This document shows positions 45,800-57,465 of a DNA stretch of 64,000 nt, in pieces. The stretch covers positions 304,100-368,099 of the forward strand of contig QANU01010622.1 of the NCBI GenBank assembly GCA_003254905.1, given 5' to 3'. A model generated the notes under the pieces. That model did no database searches. It worked only from the letters and a program-made list of their open reading frames with translations, and was not told the origin of the DNA. Position numbers and translations under genes: made by a program. The stretch's first letter is position 1. Each line of letters opens with the position of its first letter. This stretch comes from Nissolia schottii (lineage: Eukaryota > Streptophyta > Magnoliopsida > Fabales > Fabaceae).

Positions 45800-47510
45800 T
45801 ATAATAAGTATTGGAACATTTTTTCTTTTTCTTTTTCTCAAAATTTCTATCTTGTAAAATGTTCATATAAAATTTAGGAATCTATTAGACTTTAATTTTG
45901 ATAGATATGTAGGTGTGAATTTTTTTACACAATTATTCAAATGTGCATTGCTTAATTAGCAAAAAAGTGATTTAGGTAGAATCGGTGAAGGTAGTGTGGA
46001 TCTTGATCTTTTAATTACAGGTCTTAATTTGAGTTATGAGAATGATAAAAAAAAAATCTTTGTTAGAAGGCTCTTATTCTTTTGAGAGAACCTTGTCAGA
46101 TTGGGTTGAATTTAATCGAATTCTTGATAACATGCGATTTAGATACTGATAATTCAATTAAGATTTTTTTTTTGAAAAAATGAACTCCTATTTTGTATAG
46201 TTTTAATTTAAAGTGTGGTAGGTGTAAAAAAATTCATTTTATGAAAGTGAAAAAAATTACTTCTTATAAGAGTGCATTGCAAAGAATTAATGAATAATTT
46301 CTCTTCCATGTATCAAAATTAAACCAACAAGCCCTTATTGTTAGTTATGAGTTTTTAAGCCCCACAGCTCATTAAAAAAATGAGTTTCAAATGATGAGAG
46401 AAAATAGGGATGTAGTACTATATACATGATTGTTATTTTAGGATAAGAGAATTATATGATTAGTGGGTGGCATAATTAGAAATCTAAATGGCCCATGATA
46501 AGCATGTTCTCCTAGATACCCCATTTCATGATTATTCCTCAATCAAATTATAGCTGTGTATTGTTTTAAATTATAAGCCAACGTTAAATAATTTTCAGTG
46601 TTCATTACGGGGGATTAATTAGCCCCATGTAGTCCAAATTTGCTGCATGTGACCTTTCTATCAAATCATGGGATTGTACATGAACGAGGAACTAATCACA
46701 GAAATAGCACCACACACAATCTTAGTAAGATATAGTCCACATATAATTTTATTTACAGGTCTTTCCATTAATTTGATCAGCCCAAAACGAGGAAAGAACA
46801 AAAGAAGAAGAGTTTATGATAGAACATTGGCAGTTATGATTACAGGTGAGAGGAACTCCATGCCTTTTTGTATGATTAGCCTAGAGGTTAAGATCTTTTA
46901 GAATAAACTACTTAGATTTATAAATAGCAATAATGTGGGTGCTAGCTATGCCCAAACTATTCATTCTCTCTTGTACTATTAACGTGCACATTGTTACTTA
47001 TTTCTTCTTCATGATAAAAAAAATTAAGACTTCAGGTAAAGAAATATATGAAAGGAGGGATTAATTAACAATGCTGAAGACATTTGGTAACGTTCTTCTC
47101 ATTCACATAGAGAGTGTTTGTGTGATTTGAAAAAATTTAAGAGGGTGTTTTACTGTTTTTAATATTTGGAAGGAGGAAAGCAGGTAGTGGCAGGGTTGAA
47201 TTATAATTCGTATGATCAAATTGGGGATTTTCGAGAGAAAGATGTTGTAGGTGTGGTTGAATGAAGGTTGGCCATTAACGTCTATTTATAAATGTCTTTC
47301 TTCTTCATAAATTTTTAATTTGGCATCTTTTAATAATTTTAAAATAATTGGTCATTTTTTTTAATTAGTCTCTCATAAATGTCATTCGTATTAATTTTTT
47401 CAAACAAAAATAAAACGAATAGTTTTCGTTCATATCTTGCAATAAAATAAGATCAATATAAACATTTCATTTACTTCTGTTTTTCGTATTACTTGATTAG
47501 TGTCAAAAAG
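45800..47510. other. AT-rich upstream intergenic DNA
   Basis: No gene supported. A 77-codon plus frame (46668-46901) has no family resemblance. Confidence 0.4.
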
Positions 47511-47670
47511 ATGGTTAATACAATTGGTAAGAATGTGAGTTCGACTTTCGCTACTAATGTGATGACTATTTTAGTGGGTAATTTATAAGTGCTCTTATAA
47601 GAGTTCAGAGAGTTTGGAGACTCATGGTGAGATAACCAATACCGAACCCCATCTAAAATGTTCAAGCATA
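47511..47670 (+). mobile_element. Possible SINE-like sequence
   Basis: A box-A-like GGTTAATACAATTGG is followed about 20 bp later by a box-B-like GAGTTCGACTTT, then about 110 bp to an A-rich end. This spacing and order is tRNA-derived in style. Weak evidence. Confidence 0.3.
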
Positions 47671-49070
47671 AAAAAAGATATTACTTGTTCGGTTATGATG
47701 TTTGTTTATATTTATTGTATTATGTATTATAACTGGCCAATTCAATCCAATAATAGTTAAACTTGTATAACACAAATTAATCAAAGGCTATGTATATCAG
47801 TTAGAAAGTTTGATCATTCCTCACTTATGAATATCAGTTACATCTGCGGCCGATTTTTTCTTTTCCTCCTTTCCCCAAAATTGTAGAATAATCAGTTACA
47901 AAATAATTATTGACTGCATTAATTAACTTTTTAACACTCTGAAAGCCCTTTTTTCCTAAAGATATTTTAGGAGCCAGTTAAGGATGTAGAGCGTAGCCCA
48001 AAGGCTGACGTGATTGCTTGAGAGGTTGGGGTGATTGCTCATGATCGTCTTGTATTCTCTATGGTTATGTGTATTTTTTCAATGTGATTTTACTTGATAG
48101 TTGTGTAGTTTTTGTAACACCGTAAATTGAGTTTTGTAGTTGAAGTGTCGGGTTTTGATGTCAATTTATTGATATATATGGTTTCTTCGAGTTATAATAG
48201 ACTTTATTTCTCTTGATTAAAATGTTTGTAGTGCTTAATTAAAAAACAAAAAATAGTGCGCTTGAGGATGTCATGAATCTCTCAAGAAAATTCAAGCAGT
48301 TTTTATTAGATTTTTTTTGTCCAAATCTATGTTATACAACCTTTCTAATATAATAATAGGGTGTTTAAGGAATATCATTACTCAGCCATGTGCGACCAAT
48401 TTGAGCCATAAAGCCAATGATAAGCTCCACAGTATTTCCTTCTTTTTATCAACAAAAGTTCACTTTTCTTGGTGTTCATATTTTATTGGCAATATTTTCT
48501 CGATAATTTTACAAAGTTTGGAGCTACGTACCATGCATATCAATTAAATGTTAGTTCAATTATACGTAAGCGAATAGAAAGGAAATAGAATGAGGCAAAA
48601 CCATGTTGGGCAGCATGTGATGAGAAAGACACATAGGCATGCCTTTCTTGAGGAAAACAATGACTAGCTAATTCTTAATTATCGACAAGTAATTGCAACA
48701 CCTGCTAGTGGAACTTTCATTCTTTGACCAAATGCTTCATACCTAACTACGTCGCTTCAATGAAATGGAAACAAAATCTTTGTGAAAAACAAAAGTATTT
48801 GCAAATAATATCATTGTTTTGGGTGCTATTTAATACTTTCTTGATCCACAAATAAGAGATTGTTTAGTAAAAATATTTGTCCACTAATATTATATTGTTT
48901 TAGATCATGTTCTACCCTTATTTAATATAGAGAGAATTTAATAAAGAGAATTCGAGAAAAAATAAAAAGCGTAAATTTGTCAAGCCAATGTAAATCTTTT
49001 GTATATGTGTGCAATATTAATGATTTCTTAATAAATATACAAAAACTTTAAAGATTCTTATTTATGTAAA
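47671..49070. other. AT-rich intergenic DNA, nothing recognised
   Basis: No coding region or element ends visible. A 76-codon plus frame at 48317-48547 looks random. Confidence 0.4.
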
Positions 49071-49072
49071 TA

Positions 49073-49358
49073 CTCCCTATGGTCTATTTTATTTGTTATT
49101 TTAGCCAATTTTTTGTTTAAATTAGTTGTCATTCTCGCTTCCCAAGGCAAAACTTATTATTATGTTCACAATTGTATCCCTAATTTATTTGATTTGAAAA
49201 TAATAACTTTTCAATACTATCTCTATCTCTCTCTTTGTTATAAAACATTTTAACCAAATTAAACGAGTACTTTAGTAAACTTTAATCTACTCTTAATTTT
49301 AAATTTCTTAATATCCGTGTATTTGACCAAAGTGACACTTAAAATAGACTAGATGGAG
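49073..49358. mobile_element. Stowaway-type MITE 1
   Basis: Left end CTCCCTATGGTCTATTTTAT; right end reads back as CTCCATCTAGTCTATTTTAA. TA target duplications at 49071-49072 and 49359-49360. 286 bp, non-coding. Confidence 0.85.
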
Positions 49359-49360
49359 TA

Positions 49361-49583
49361 CTCCCTCTGTTTCTCAATATTAGTTATTTTAGGTTAATGC
49401 ACAAAATTAAGAAAGTTATTAAATGGCCTTAATTTTACCCAAAAATAAGTTTAATTTACTAAACTATCCTTTGTATATTTATCTCTCTCCCTCTCTCCAT
49501 TAATTACTCATCTTTTCACTAAGGACTACTATTATAGAATAATTTAATTTTTTAAAAAGACTAATATTGAGGAACAAAGGGAA
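49361..49583. mobile_element. Stowaway-type MITE 2, sharing a TA with MITE 1
   Basis: Left end CTCCCTCTGTTTCTCAATAT; right end reads back as TTCCCTTTGTTCCTCAATAT. The TA at 49359-49360 serves both elements, and the other TA is 49584-49585. 223 bp. Confidence 0.85.
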
Positions 49584-49848
49584 TATATATTTAGCCATAT
49601 TCATGACTCGATTCAGTCCTATAATTCAACCACAAATTTATTTTATTGTATTTGAATTGTAAAATTTGACTCTATACATTTTTCAGGTTGAGTTCAATTT
49701 ATACTTTAAGTTGGGGTAACTTGAATCGAAGTGAAATATAATATTTAAAAGTTGTATTTTCTTAAAAAATTTGTGATCAATTATAATATTTTTATACTTC
49801 AATATCACATTTCACATAACATAATGTTATTTTTTATTGATATAATTT

Positions 49849-50718
49849 CACTATTAGAAATTCGCTCTCTATTGGCGGATTTTACCGGTGGATATATCCG
49901 TTGGTACTGTCCTTTTTTGACAATGTAAATGTTGGAGCTCAAAATCACCGGTGGATAATGTATTTTCTGCAATATCCGCCAAAACATATGGTAAATTTTT
50001 AATAAATTTAGGGTTTGGGGTTTAGAAGTTCGAGTTTATTAAATTTATTATTTATTTTCTTTATTAAACCATAACAACATAACATTATGTTACAATCAAT
50101 CGGACTAACAAATTTATTTGAGAATTATGTGTATAAATATAGAGAGATACCAAAATAAAATAGGTCAGTTCCACAGATTGCAGGGTTTATAAAATAATGA
50201 TTGATTGCATGCAATGAATAAATTAATAACTGATTATTATGCACAATCAAGTCATTGACATGTCTAAAGACTAAAATGTACGTACGTAAAATATTCATTA
50301 ATTTATAATTCTTGTACTATAATATATGATTTTGATGAATTATTAGTCTATGTAAAAGGATGATAAAAGTGTACCTAGACATTTTTAGACAATGTAGATA
50401 CATGTAATTACTTATTAATGTGACCTTACTTTTTGTTATACATAAAGAACACATTTAATTGCTCTAGGGTATAGGTTATTACTGATGGATTTTACCCTTA
50501 GCGAATCAATCCGACGGTAATCAATTTCCCATTGAGCGGGAAATTTCCCTCCCAAAGGAAACATTGTGTCTCAATTGTCAGTTTATCGGTGGATAAATTT
50601 GCCAGTAATGATGATCGCATCTTTAAATACGAGATTCTTTTGTTCTTCCTCACTTCACCATTCTCTCCACAAAAGTCTGCTGATAAATTTTTCGGAAGAG
50701 AGCAATTTTCTAGTAGTG
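49849..50718. mobile_element. Complete non-autonomous CACTA element
   Basis: Starts CACTATTAGAAATT and ends AATTTTCTAGTAGTG, whose reverse complement begins CACTACTAGAAAATT. The 3-bp target duplication TTT is at 49846-49848 and 50719-50721. Subterminal DNA repeats GGCGGATTTTACC, GGTGGATA and related units, the usual binding sites of CACTA transposases. At 870 bp it encodes no transposase; the three small frames at 50498-50774 are overlapping shadows. Confidence 0.85.
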
Positions 50719-51009
50719 TTTGTTTTGAAATATTTATTGAAAAATATCTCTTAAATTTTGTTGCATTCATCTAAAATTTATGATTTCACTTTGAGTAATA
50801 TCTTAATCTTTATATATTTTCTAATTTCTTGACATGGTTATTAATCAGGTCATTAATCATTGAGTCGAGTTAGACTAAAAAAATGATTTGACCAAAAATT
50901 AGGTTAGGTTCAAGTCGGGTTCAACCAACTAAACTCGTCCTTTGTACCGTCTTAACTAGTGTCATAGGTGTAATTTTATTTACCTTTTCTGTCATTTTTT
51001 TTCTTGAAT

Positions 51010-51262
51010 TGACTTTACTCTAGTCTTTGTACTTGGTAACACCGATTATATTAGTTCTCAAATTATGAAAATGCACTCATTAGTGATTGAGGTTGTCAAA
51101 AGTCGATCAAATTAGTCATTTGGCATGAGATATGTTAGTCCCTCTTAAGGATTAATTTGATCAACTTTTAGCAACCTCAAGGATCAAAGAGTACATTTTT
51201 GTATCTTAGCGACTAAAATGATCGGTGTTGTCAACTTTAGGGGTTAAAATAAAGGTTTAGTC
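51010..51262. mobile_element. Foldback MITE of about 250 bp
   Basis: The left arm (GGTAACACCGATTATATTAG, then TTGAGGTTGTCAAAAGTCGATC) and the right arm read backwards (GACAACACCGATCATTTTAG, then TTGAGGTTGCTAAAAGTTGATC) pair over about 100 bp. The ends are AT-rich, so the target duplication is unclear. Confidence 0.65.
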
Positions 51263-51729
51263 TTTTTTTTTTAATTATTAGATACTCTTCTATTTAAAAC
51301 TAAAATTTCAAGGTCATTTGATCACGAAAAAAAGTCTCATTACTTATAAAAAAAGTTTACAATTGATTTCACCTTAGCAGTTTTTATAGGGATTAAAAAC
51401 CTCAAAATCAATACTTTATGTTTATGAAAATAATCTTATTTAATTACAAGTCATTAAAAGTGAATGAACTAAAATTAACACTTGAATTTGCGAACAATTG
51501 AGAGCTTATGTGTCAATGTGAGTCAATGTGAGAGCTCCAATAATTCTTGAAGAACTAACAATTAAGAACTACTAACATAATCCTAAAGTGCAGAAAAATA
51601 ATGGGAAAAGTACAAAAAAATGAAAGTGGAGGATGAGTATGAGAGAGTTATGAGAGGATGTCTCTACCCTCTTCACCCTAGGTTTATTTATAACCCCAAC
51701 ACACACCAAAATAAGGTTTTCGTCTACAT

Positions 51730-52010
51730 CAGGTCGAAAACCACTCTCAGGACAGCGTTGTAGTGGCGTGGCCACATTGCAACAACACAGAGAAAAATCA
51801 ACATTACAGTGTTGTGGGGGTGCTGTAGTGAAACAGAGATTTTAAGCTCTGCAATGCCCTGAGCATGTTGCAACGGTCTTCGGAGACTTTTTTGCACTCC
51901 AATTCTTTGTCTTAGCTCCTTTTGCACTTATTATGGCACCGGTACTTGATCCCCTATAATTCTAACAACTCAAAAATGAGAAGTTAAATGCATAGGTTAC
52001 TCAAGATAAT
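51730..52010 (-). mobile_element. Athila-like LTR fragment, inverted relative of 20675-21885
   Basis: Read on the minus strand it follows the same order as 20675-20900: GAGTAACCTATGCATTTAAC, GAGTTGTTAGAAT, GTGCAAAAAAG, GTTGCAACATG. A fragment only. Confidence 0.55.
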
Positions 52011-52624
52011 TAATATCATCGTCACAATCAAGCATAGAAGAAGATAATGTGCAAAATACATCAATTAAGTATTAGAACCACACATTTTTAGGCTACAATG
52101 TTCAATTATGGAATAGTAAAATGGGGCATAAAACCCTCTATCAAATAACAAACAGAATGATAATGAATGCAAAAGGCAATCATGCAACAAAGAACATAAA
52201 TGTAAAGAGAGTGAATTGTTTTTATATACAATACCTAAGAAAATGCATGATTTATTCTTCCTTAATATGAAATAGAAAATTCAAGATGGTCCAATATGAG
52301 TATTTTGTTAAAAAATTGTAAATACAAAAGTGTAAAAATGATATAATTTCATACCGAGTTCATATAGTTGCGAATTGATGGAACCAATGCAATCATGAAA
52401 TCACGCAATGAATACATAGAAATTGTAGTCATTCTTGTATCTATTGTATATTCCTAAGCTTGAAGAATAAAAGGAAACACAAAAAGAGGTTCAGGGGAGA
52501 AAAAAGAGAAGTATTTGTAGAAGAATTGATCATTAAGGTTTACCTACAACATCATATTACATTAGTTAACAGGACCTCATAGTCAACCCGTGTCATGGGA
52601 TCATTTTCCTTTTTTTTTTTTTTT

Positions 52625-52794
52625 NNNNNNNNNNNNNNNNNNNNNNNNNNNNNNNNNNNNNNNNNNNNNNNNNNNNNNNNNNNNNNNNNNNNNNNNNNNN
52701 NNNNNNNNNNNNNNNNNNNNNNNNNNNNNNNNNNNNNNNNNNNNNNNNNNNNNNNNNNNNNNNNNNNNNNNNNNNNNNNNNNNNNNNNNNNNNN
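52625..52794. other. Assembly gap (170 N)
   Basis: All bases are N, next to a T-run that probably stopped assembly. Confidence 1.
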
Positions 52795-54400
52795 GGGAAA
52801 TATTGAGAGAGAAAAGAAAGAAGATTTTACGAGGGACGACCACTGAACGCGACGGCAACAACAGGTGGATACAATGACAATGGTCACTTGTTGCGATGGA
52901 GGCTAGGATGACTGCACCAAGAGGACGCAAGAACGCAATTACGAATAGGGTTTTGGCAATTTTATGCTATTTTGACTTAGTTTTCATTATTTGTTTTTTC
53001 TTTTACTTTTATATGATTTACCTTATTATTTATTTATTTAATTTTTGAATTGGATGTGATTTAGTTTTAGTTAAGAGCCTCTTTTTTTTTTTTACCTTTT
53101 TTAATTGAATGTGATTTATTTATTTATTTTTTAATTTAAAACCTCCCAAAGCCCTTCTATGCTAGTAAGATTATTATTTGAAAGAGGTTAATTTTGATAT
53201 ACGATCAAGAGGAATTCTTAGGTAGGCACTGCCTACCACATCATCATTTAGGCATTCCATTCATTAATATACCTGTGTACAAGTACGATTCCGACATGTT
53301 TCTATTATCATCAATACTAGATACTCCTTAAAAACTATTTATTAAATAGATTTATTATATAAAAAAAATTCAATAATAATGAGAAATTGCTATTTTTAAA
53401 TTATGTTTTTAATTAGTATTATTTAAAATAAAAAATATACATTAATCAATTAGTGAAACATTAAAACTAAAATAAATTATTAATATTGTATTGATTTAAT
53501 TATCAAAGTAATAGGAAAAAATATTATTCTTGAACACCTTAGCATACAAGAGCTCTACTACTTTGACGAACTCTGAAACAGGTACAATTTTAATATCAAA
53601 ATAAATTGCAGTGGATGTCATATCAATAATAATGAGAAATTTCCATTTTTAAATTATCTTTTTTAAATTAATAACACCAACCCTAAAATTAAAATATCAT
53701 AAGAAAAAAATATAAGTCTTGTGTTAAAATGAAAGTCCTAAAAAAACATCATAACGAAAAATTAGAAGGACTAAATTAAAATATATTTGAGTAATATAAA
53801 ATTTAATATAAATAAAATTTAATATACGTGTTATTTTATTTTAGTTAATTTTAAATGCTTTAAATTTTTATTATATAACTATAGTTCACTGCAAATAATT
53901 TTTCTTATTTTAATTTTATTATCAACACATAATTTTCCAATCAAAATACAATTAAAAATAATAAATTTTATATTATTATTTTTTATAAATAAATCTTACA
54001 ATAGTATAATAAGGACTTGTTTTATTTTAAGATAATTAAATGAAACATATAGTACCCGTGTATTACACGGAATTATTTTAATATATGTGTTTGTACTATA
54101 ATAAATTTGAGCATGTAAAATTAATAAAAAAATTTGTTTAAGTATATGAGAGTAATTTTGAAAAGAAAATAAAATTTATAGAGTATTTTTATAAGAAAAA
54201 AATTAAATAGTATTTGTGTTAGTTGTTTGAAAATTCCTAACATTTGAATTTGAAAAGATTATATTAGAGAATTGATTTCAAATTTCAATTAGAATAATTA
54301 TTTTTTTTTAAATTTTGAGATGTTTATTTTAGATGTTAGAGAATGCTAAAATATAAATTAAAAAAATATTTAGTGAGGTCTAAAAGTTTAATGAAATTAA
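52795..54400. other. Very AT-rich intergenic DNA
   Basis: Long A/T stretches; no gene or complete element recognised. Confidence 0.4.
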
Positions 54401-54409
54401 CTTTGACAA

Positions 54410-54845
54410 AAAATTTCCCTCCAAAAGTAGTGGTGGAAAAACCCAGCAATTTGCAGCGGCATTTGCGATGAAAGTCTTTTTGCGGCGGAATCTGAGATGA
54501 AATTTGTGACAGAATTATTTGCGGCGAACTTAGCATCAAAATTTGTAGTAGAATTATTTTGCGGCGGAAATGTTATGTCGCAAATGATATTTCTAGAAAT
54601 TGTGTTTCTAAATTTGTGTTGGCATACTCCCATGCAAAAATTTAATTAATTATTTATTTTTAATTTTATGTCATTTGCATGGAATGTTTCCCCTGCAAAA
54701 TATTTTCGCCACAAATTTTGATGCTAAGTCCGTCGCAAACAATTCCACCACAAAAAGACTTTTGTCACAAATGTTACCTCAAATTTGTGACGAAAATGTG
54801 TACGTCACAAATGTTCCACCACAATTAACCATCTTTCTAGTATAC
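54410..54845. mobile_element. Foldback relic with GCGGCGGAA repeats, probably CACTA-derived
   Basis: The left arm (about 54440-54580: AAAGTCTTTTTGCGGCGGAA, CTTAGCATCAAAATTTG) pairs with the right arm (about 54705-54790: CAAATTTTGATGCTAAG, AAAAAGACTTTTGTCAC). Repeated TTTGCGGCGGAA-type units resemble CACTA subterminal repeats, and TTTCTAGTATAC at the right is close to a CACTA end. Confidence 0.5.
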
Positions 54846-55244
54846 GATCAACTTGTTGATGGAATAAGCTAATATTGTTTAAGAAAAATTGATTTATTTA
54901 AACTTATACAATATACACGATTTAAACTTATGACAATAGTCTTGCTTAAAGAGCCACTAGTGCTTTCTCATGCATGTTGCTAGTGAAACCTCTTGGTCCC
55001 ACATTGATCAACAGAGGAAGTGGATTCCAAACTTTTAGTTACAAAAAGAAGATGTGTTTTAATGAGTATTATGCAAGTGAATAAGCCCATTGACATACTA
55101 TGAGAGTTGATAACAAATCATGAATTGGGCCTACAAAACACAAATTTCTTTAAATAAAAATTAGAATTTTTTGAAAAATTAATCAGTTCTATGTGAAAAT
55201 GGAATTGGTCGAACTAGTTCAACCAATTCACTTTTATTTTTAGA

Positions 55245-55663
55245 ACCATGAATCTGCAACGGATTAGCGATGAAACTATGACAAATTACATTTTAGTTTT
55301 AGCATATTTACGTTGGATTAGCTACGAATTAATAACAAATTTGCGATGAATATTGTGGGCAATCTGTGAAGGATTAGCTACAACACAATTCCTTACAAAT
55401 CTGCAATGATTTAAGAAACCATTTCTATCATAAAATAGCTACGAATTAGTGACAGAGTAAGGACCAATAGTTTCGTCGCTAAAATAAATTAGCTTTGGAT
55501 TAGTGACCAAATGTTTTTTCAAGCTAATTAGCGACTTCAAAACAGTGACGACCAGATTGGTCTCTAATATGTCACTAATCCATAACTAATTCATTTAGTG
55601 AGGGATTAACAATGGATTAGCAACCAATTTGATCATAGCTAAATTTGCAAAATTCTTGTAGTG
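55245..55663. mobile_element. CACTA right-end fragment
   Basis: Ends AAATTCTTGTAGTG at 55663, the reverse complement of the canonical CACTACAAGAA end. The preceding 400 bp repeat GGATTAGC(G/A)AC and AATTAGCGAC units in both orientations. No left end was found. Confidence 0.6.
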
Positions 55664-55664
55664 A

Positions 55665-55830
55665 TGTATTACTTCGTAATTTGATTGATATACCAAACAA
55701 GCTAGTGTAATTTGTCAGTTGGATTACATGTGCGTACAAAATACTGTAATAATAATACTAATAATTAAAAAATTGACAATCTTTTTAAGTGATATAGAAA
55801 CAACAACTAATTTAAATAATTGTTTATAAC
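55665..55830. mobile_element. MITE-like sequence related to 22620-22820
   Basis: Shares TATAYCAAACAAG, ACATGTGCGTACAAAATAC-like and AATTGACAATCTTTTTAAGTG-like segments, in order, with 22660-22780. Confidence 0.3.
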
Positions 55831-56149
55831 AATATTTGACACGGAGATTTACATTTAATTTTAATTTGTTAATCCCAAATCCATCACCATTATATATTAA
55901 TAAAACTTTTCAATTAAACCAAATATAAGTTTCGCTAACAAGTGTCCTTAGGACACTTGTTAATAATCAAAAACTTATATTGGAAAGATAAAATATCAAG
56001 ATTTTAATCCATTAAAAGTCATGAAAATCTCAAAATCTTGTACTTTTGATCTCTTAACAATTGCTACTTGTTAGCACAATCCAAAAAATAGTAATAAAAC
56101 TTTAATTTAAACTATATATAATTAAACTCTCCCACCTAAATATCAACGT

Positions 56150-56223
56150 GGAGTTAGTTTATATGGTACTTGCCTTGAGTGATCTCGAGTTCAACTCTTA
56201 GAAATTTAAAAAAAAAAAAAGAA
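56150..56223 (+). mobile_element. Possible SINE-like sequence
   Basis: GGAGTTAGTTTATATGG (box-A-like) and CGAGTTCAACTC (box-B-like) about 30 bp apart, followed closely by a 13-base A run. Short and unverified. Confidence 0.3.
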
Positions 56224-57465
56224 AAAGCTCGTTGGAGATCTACCTATGTATACATGCATACACTAATTTATTACCGTCAAATTGACAAAAGCTTCCTTCG
56301 TTTGGAGTTATCAATTTTTCTGTAATGAGATTTAAATTAGAAAAATTATATGAGAAAGGGAATCAAAGGTGAGTTCCCTATGGCTAATGAAATTTTGATT
56401 TCTCCAAGATAGATATATGTCAAAGAACCTATACAGACTTGGAGAGAGACAATTGATAAATTTTAGTTAATTTTATTCTGCTTTTTGCCAACCCAAGTTG
56501 ATGAACAAAAGGAGAAATGATAATTCCATAGGGATTTGGACATGGTATTTTTATCCTGTTCATTATTTTAGGTTTGTGTCTAATGAGCACTTTTGTCTTC
56601 TTCAATGGTTTGTAGTTGTGCGTGTAGAAAAGCATCTTTGTAATGTCCCACATCCGCAAAATAAGATAGTCATAGTCAATGATTTATTATAATATTAACT
56701 TCAAAATAATGTATTTCGGTACATTGTCACACGAAAAAATAAAGTTCAAACAAAAAAGAATTAGTAAACTTCTACATTATTATCACAACTAAGTCTTAAC
56801 TTAAAAACTGAAAATTACGATGACATTTTTCACTAACACTATGTTTGGATTTAGATGATTAGATAATGAGAGAAAAGAAAAAGAAAGAGTAGGGATAAAA
56901 GAATTAAATTTTCTTGTTTGAAATGTTAGTTTTATACATGACATAAGGATTTTAAAATTCATGGTTATCACATATATAATTGATGAAGTTTAAGACAATA
57001 ATTAAAAGACCAAAAATTCTGATCTATTTTTATTTTTTATTTTTTTTATCTCTTAGTCTTTTCTTAATCCCTTGCTTCTTTTAGTGATGGTAATAATGAG
57101 AACAAATCTTCTTGTCTAGAGAGACGATCAAGAGTTGTCATGAATTCTTTTATAAAACCAACTTCCATCAAGTTGGTTATTTTCTTAAATAACTCCTTTT
57201 TTTTTTTGGGTAAGGTTAAATAACTCCCTTTAACCTTCCATTCATTAATTATTTATTAAACCCATAAAACAAGGACACATACTTTAAGCCCCATGAAACA
57301 TATTTTCTTACATTCTCCCCCTTGGCTTATGTGTCATTATCTCTTCATGGTTTAATAAACATAGTCATCATAATGTGCATTAAGCATTTATATTCATAAT
57401 ATTATTCATCATGATCAAGAATAAAACTAACACGAGTCATGACGGTTGTAGATCACTTATCCGAA
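56224..57465. other. AT-rich intergenic DNA
   Basis: No supported gene. Two overlapping frames at 56429-56692 on opposite strands look random. Confidence 0.4.
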
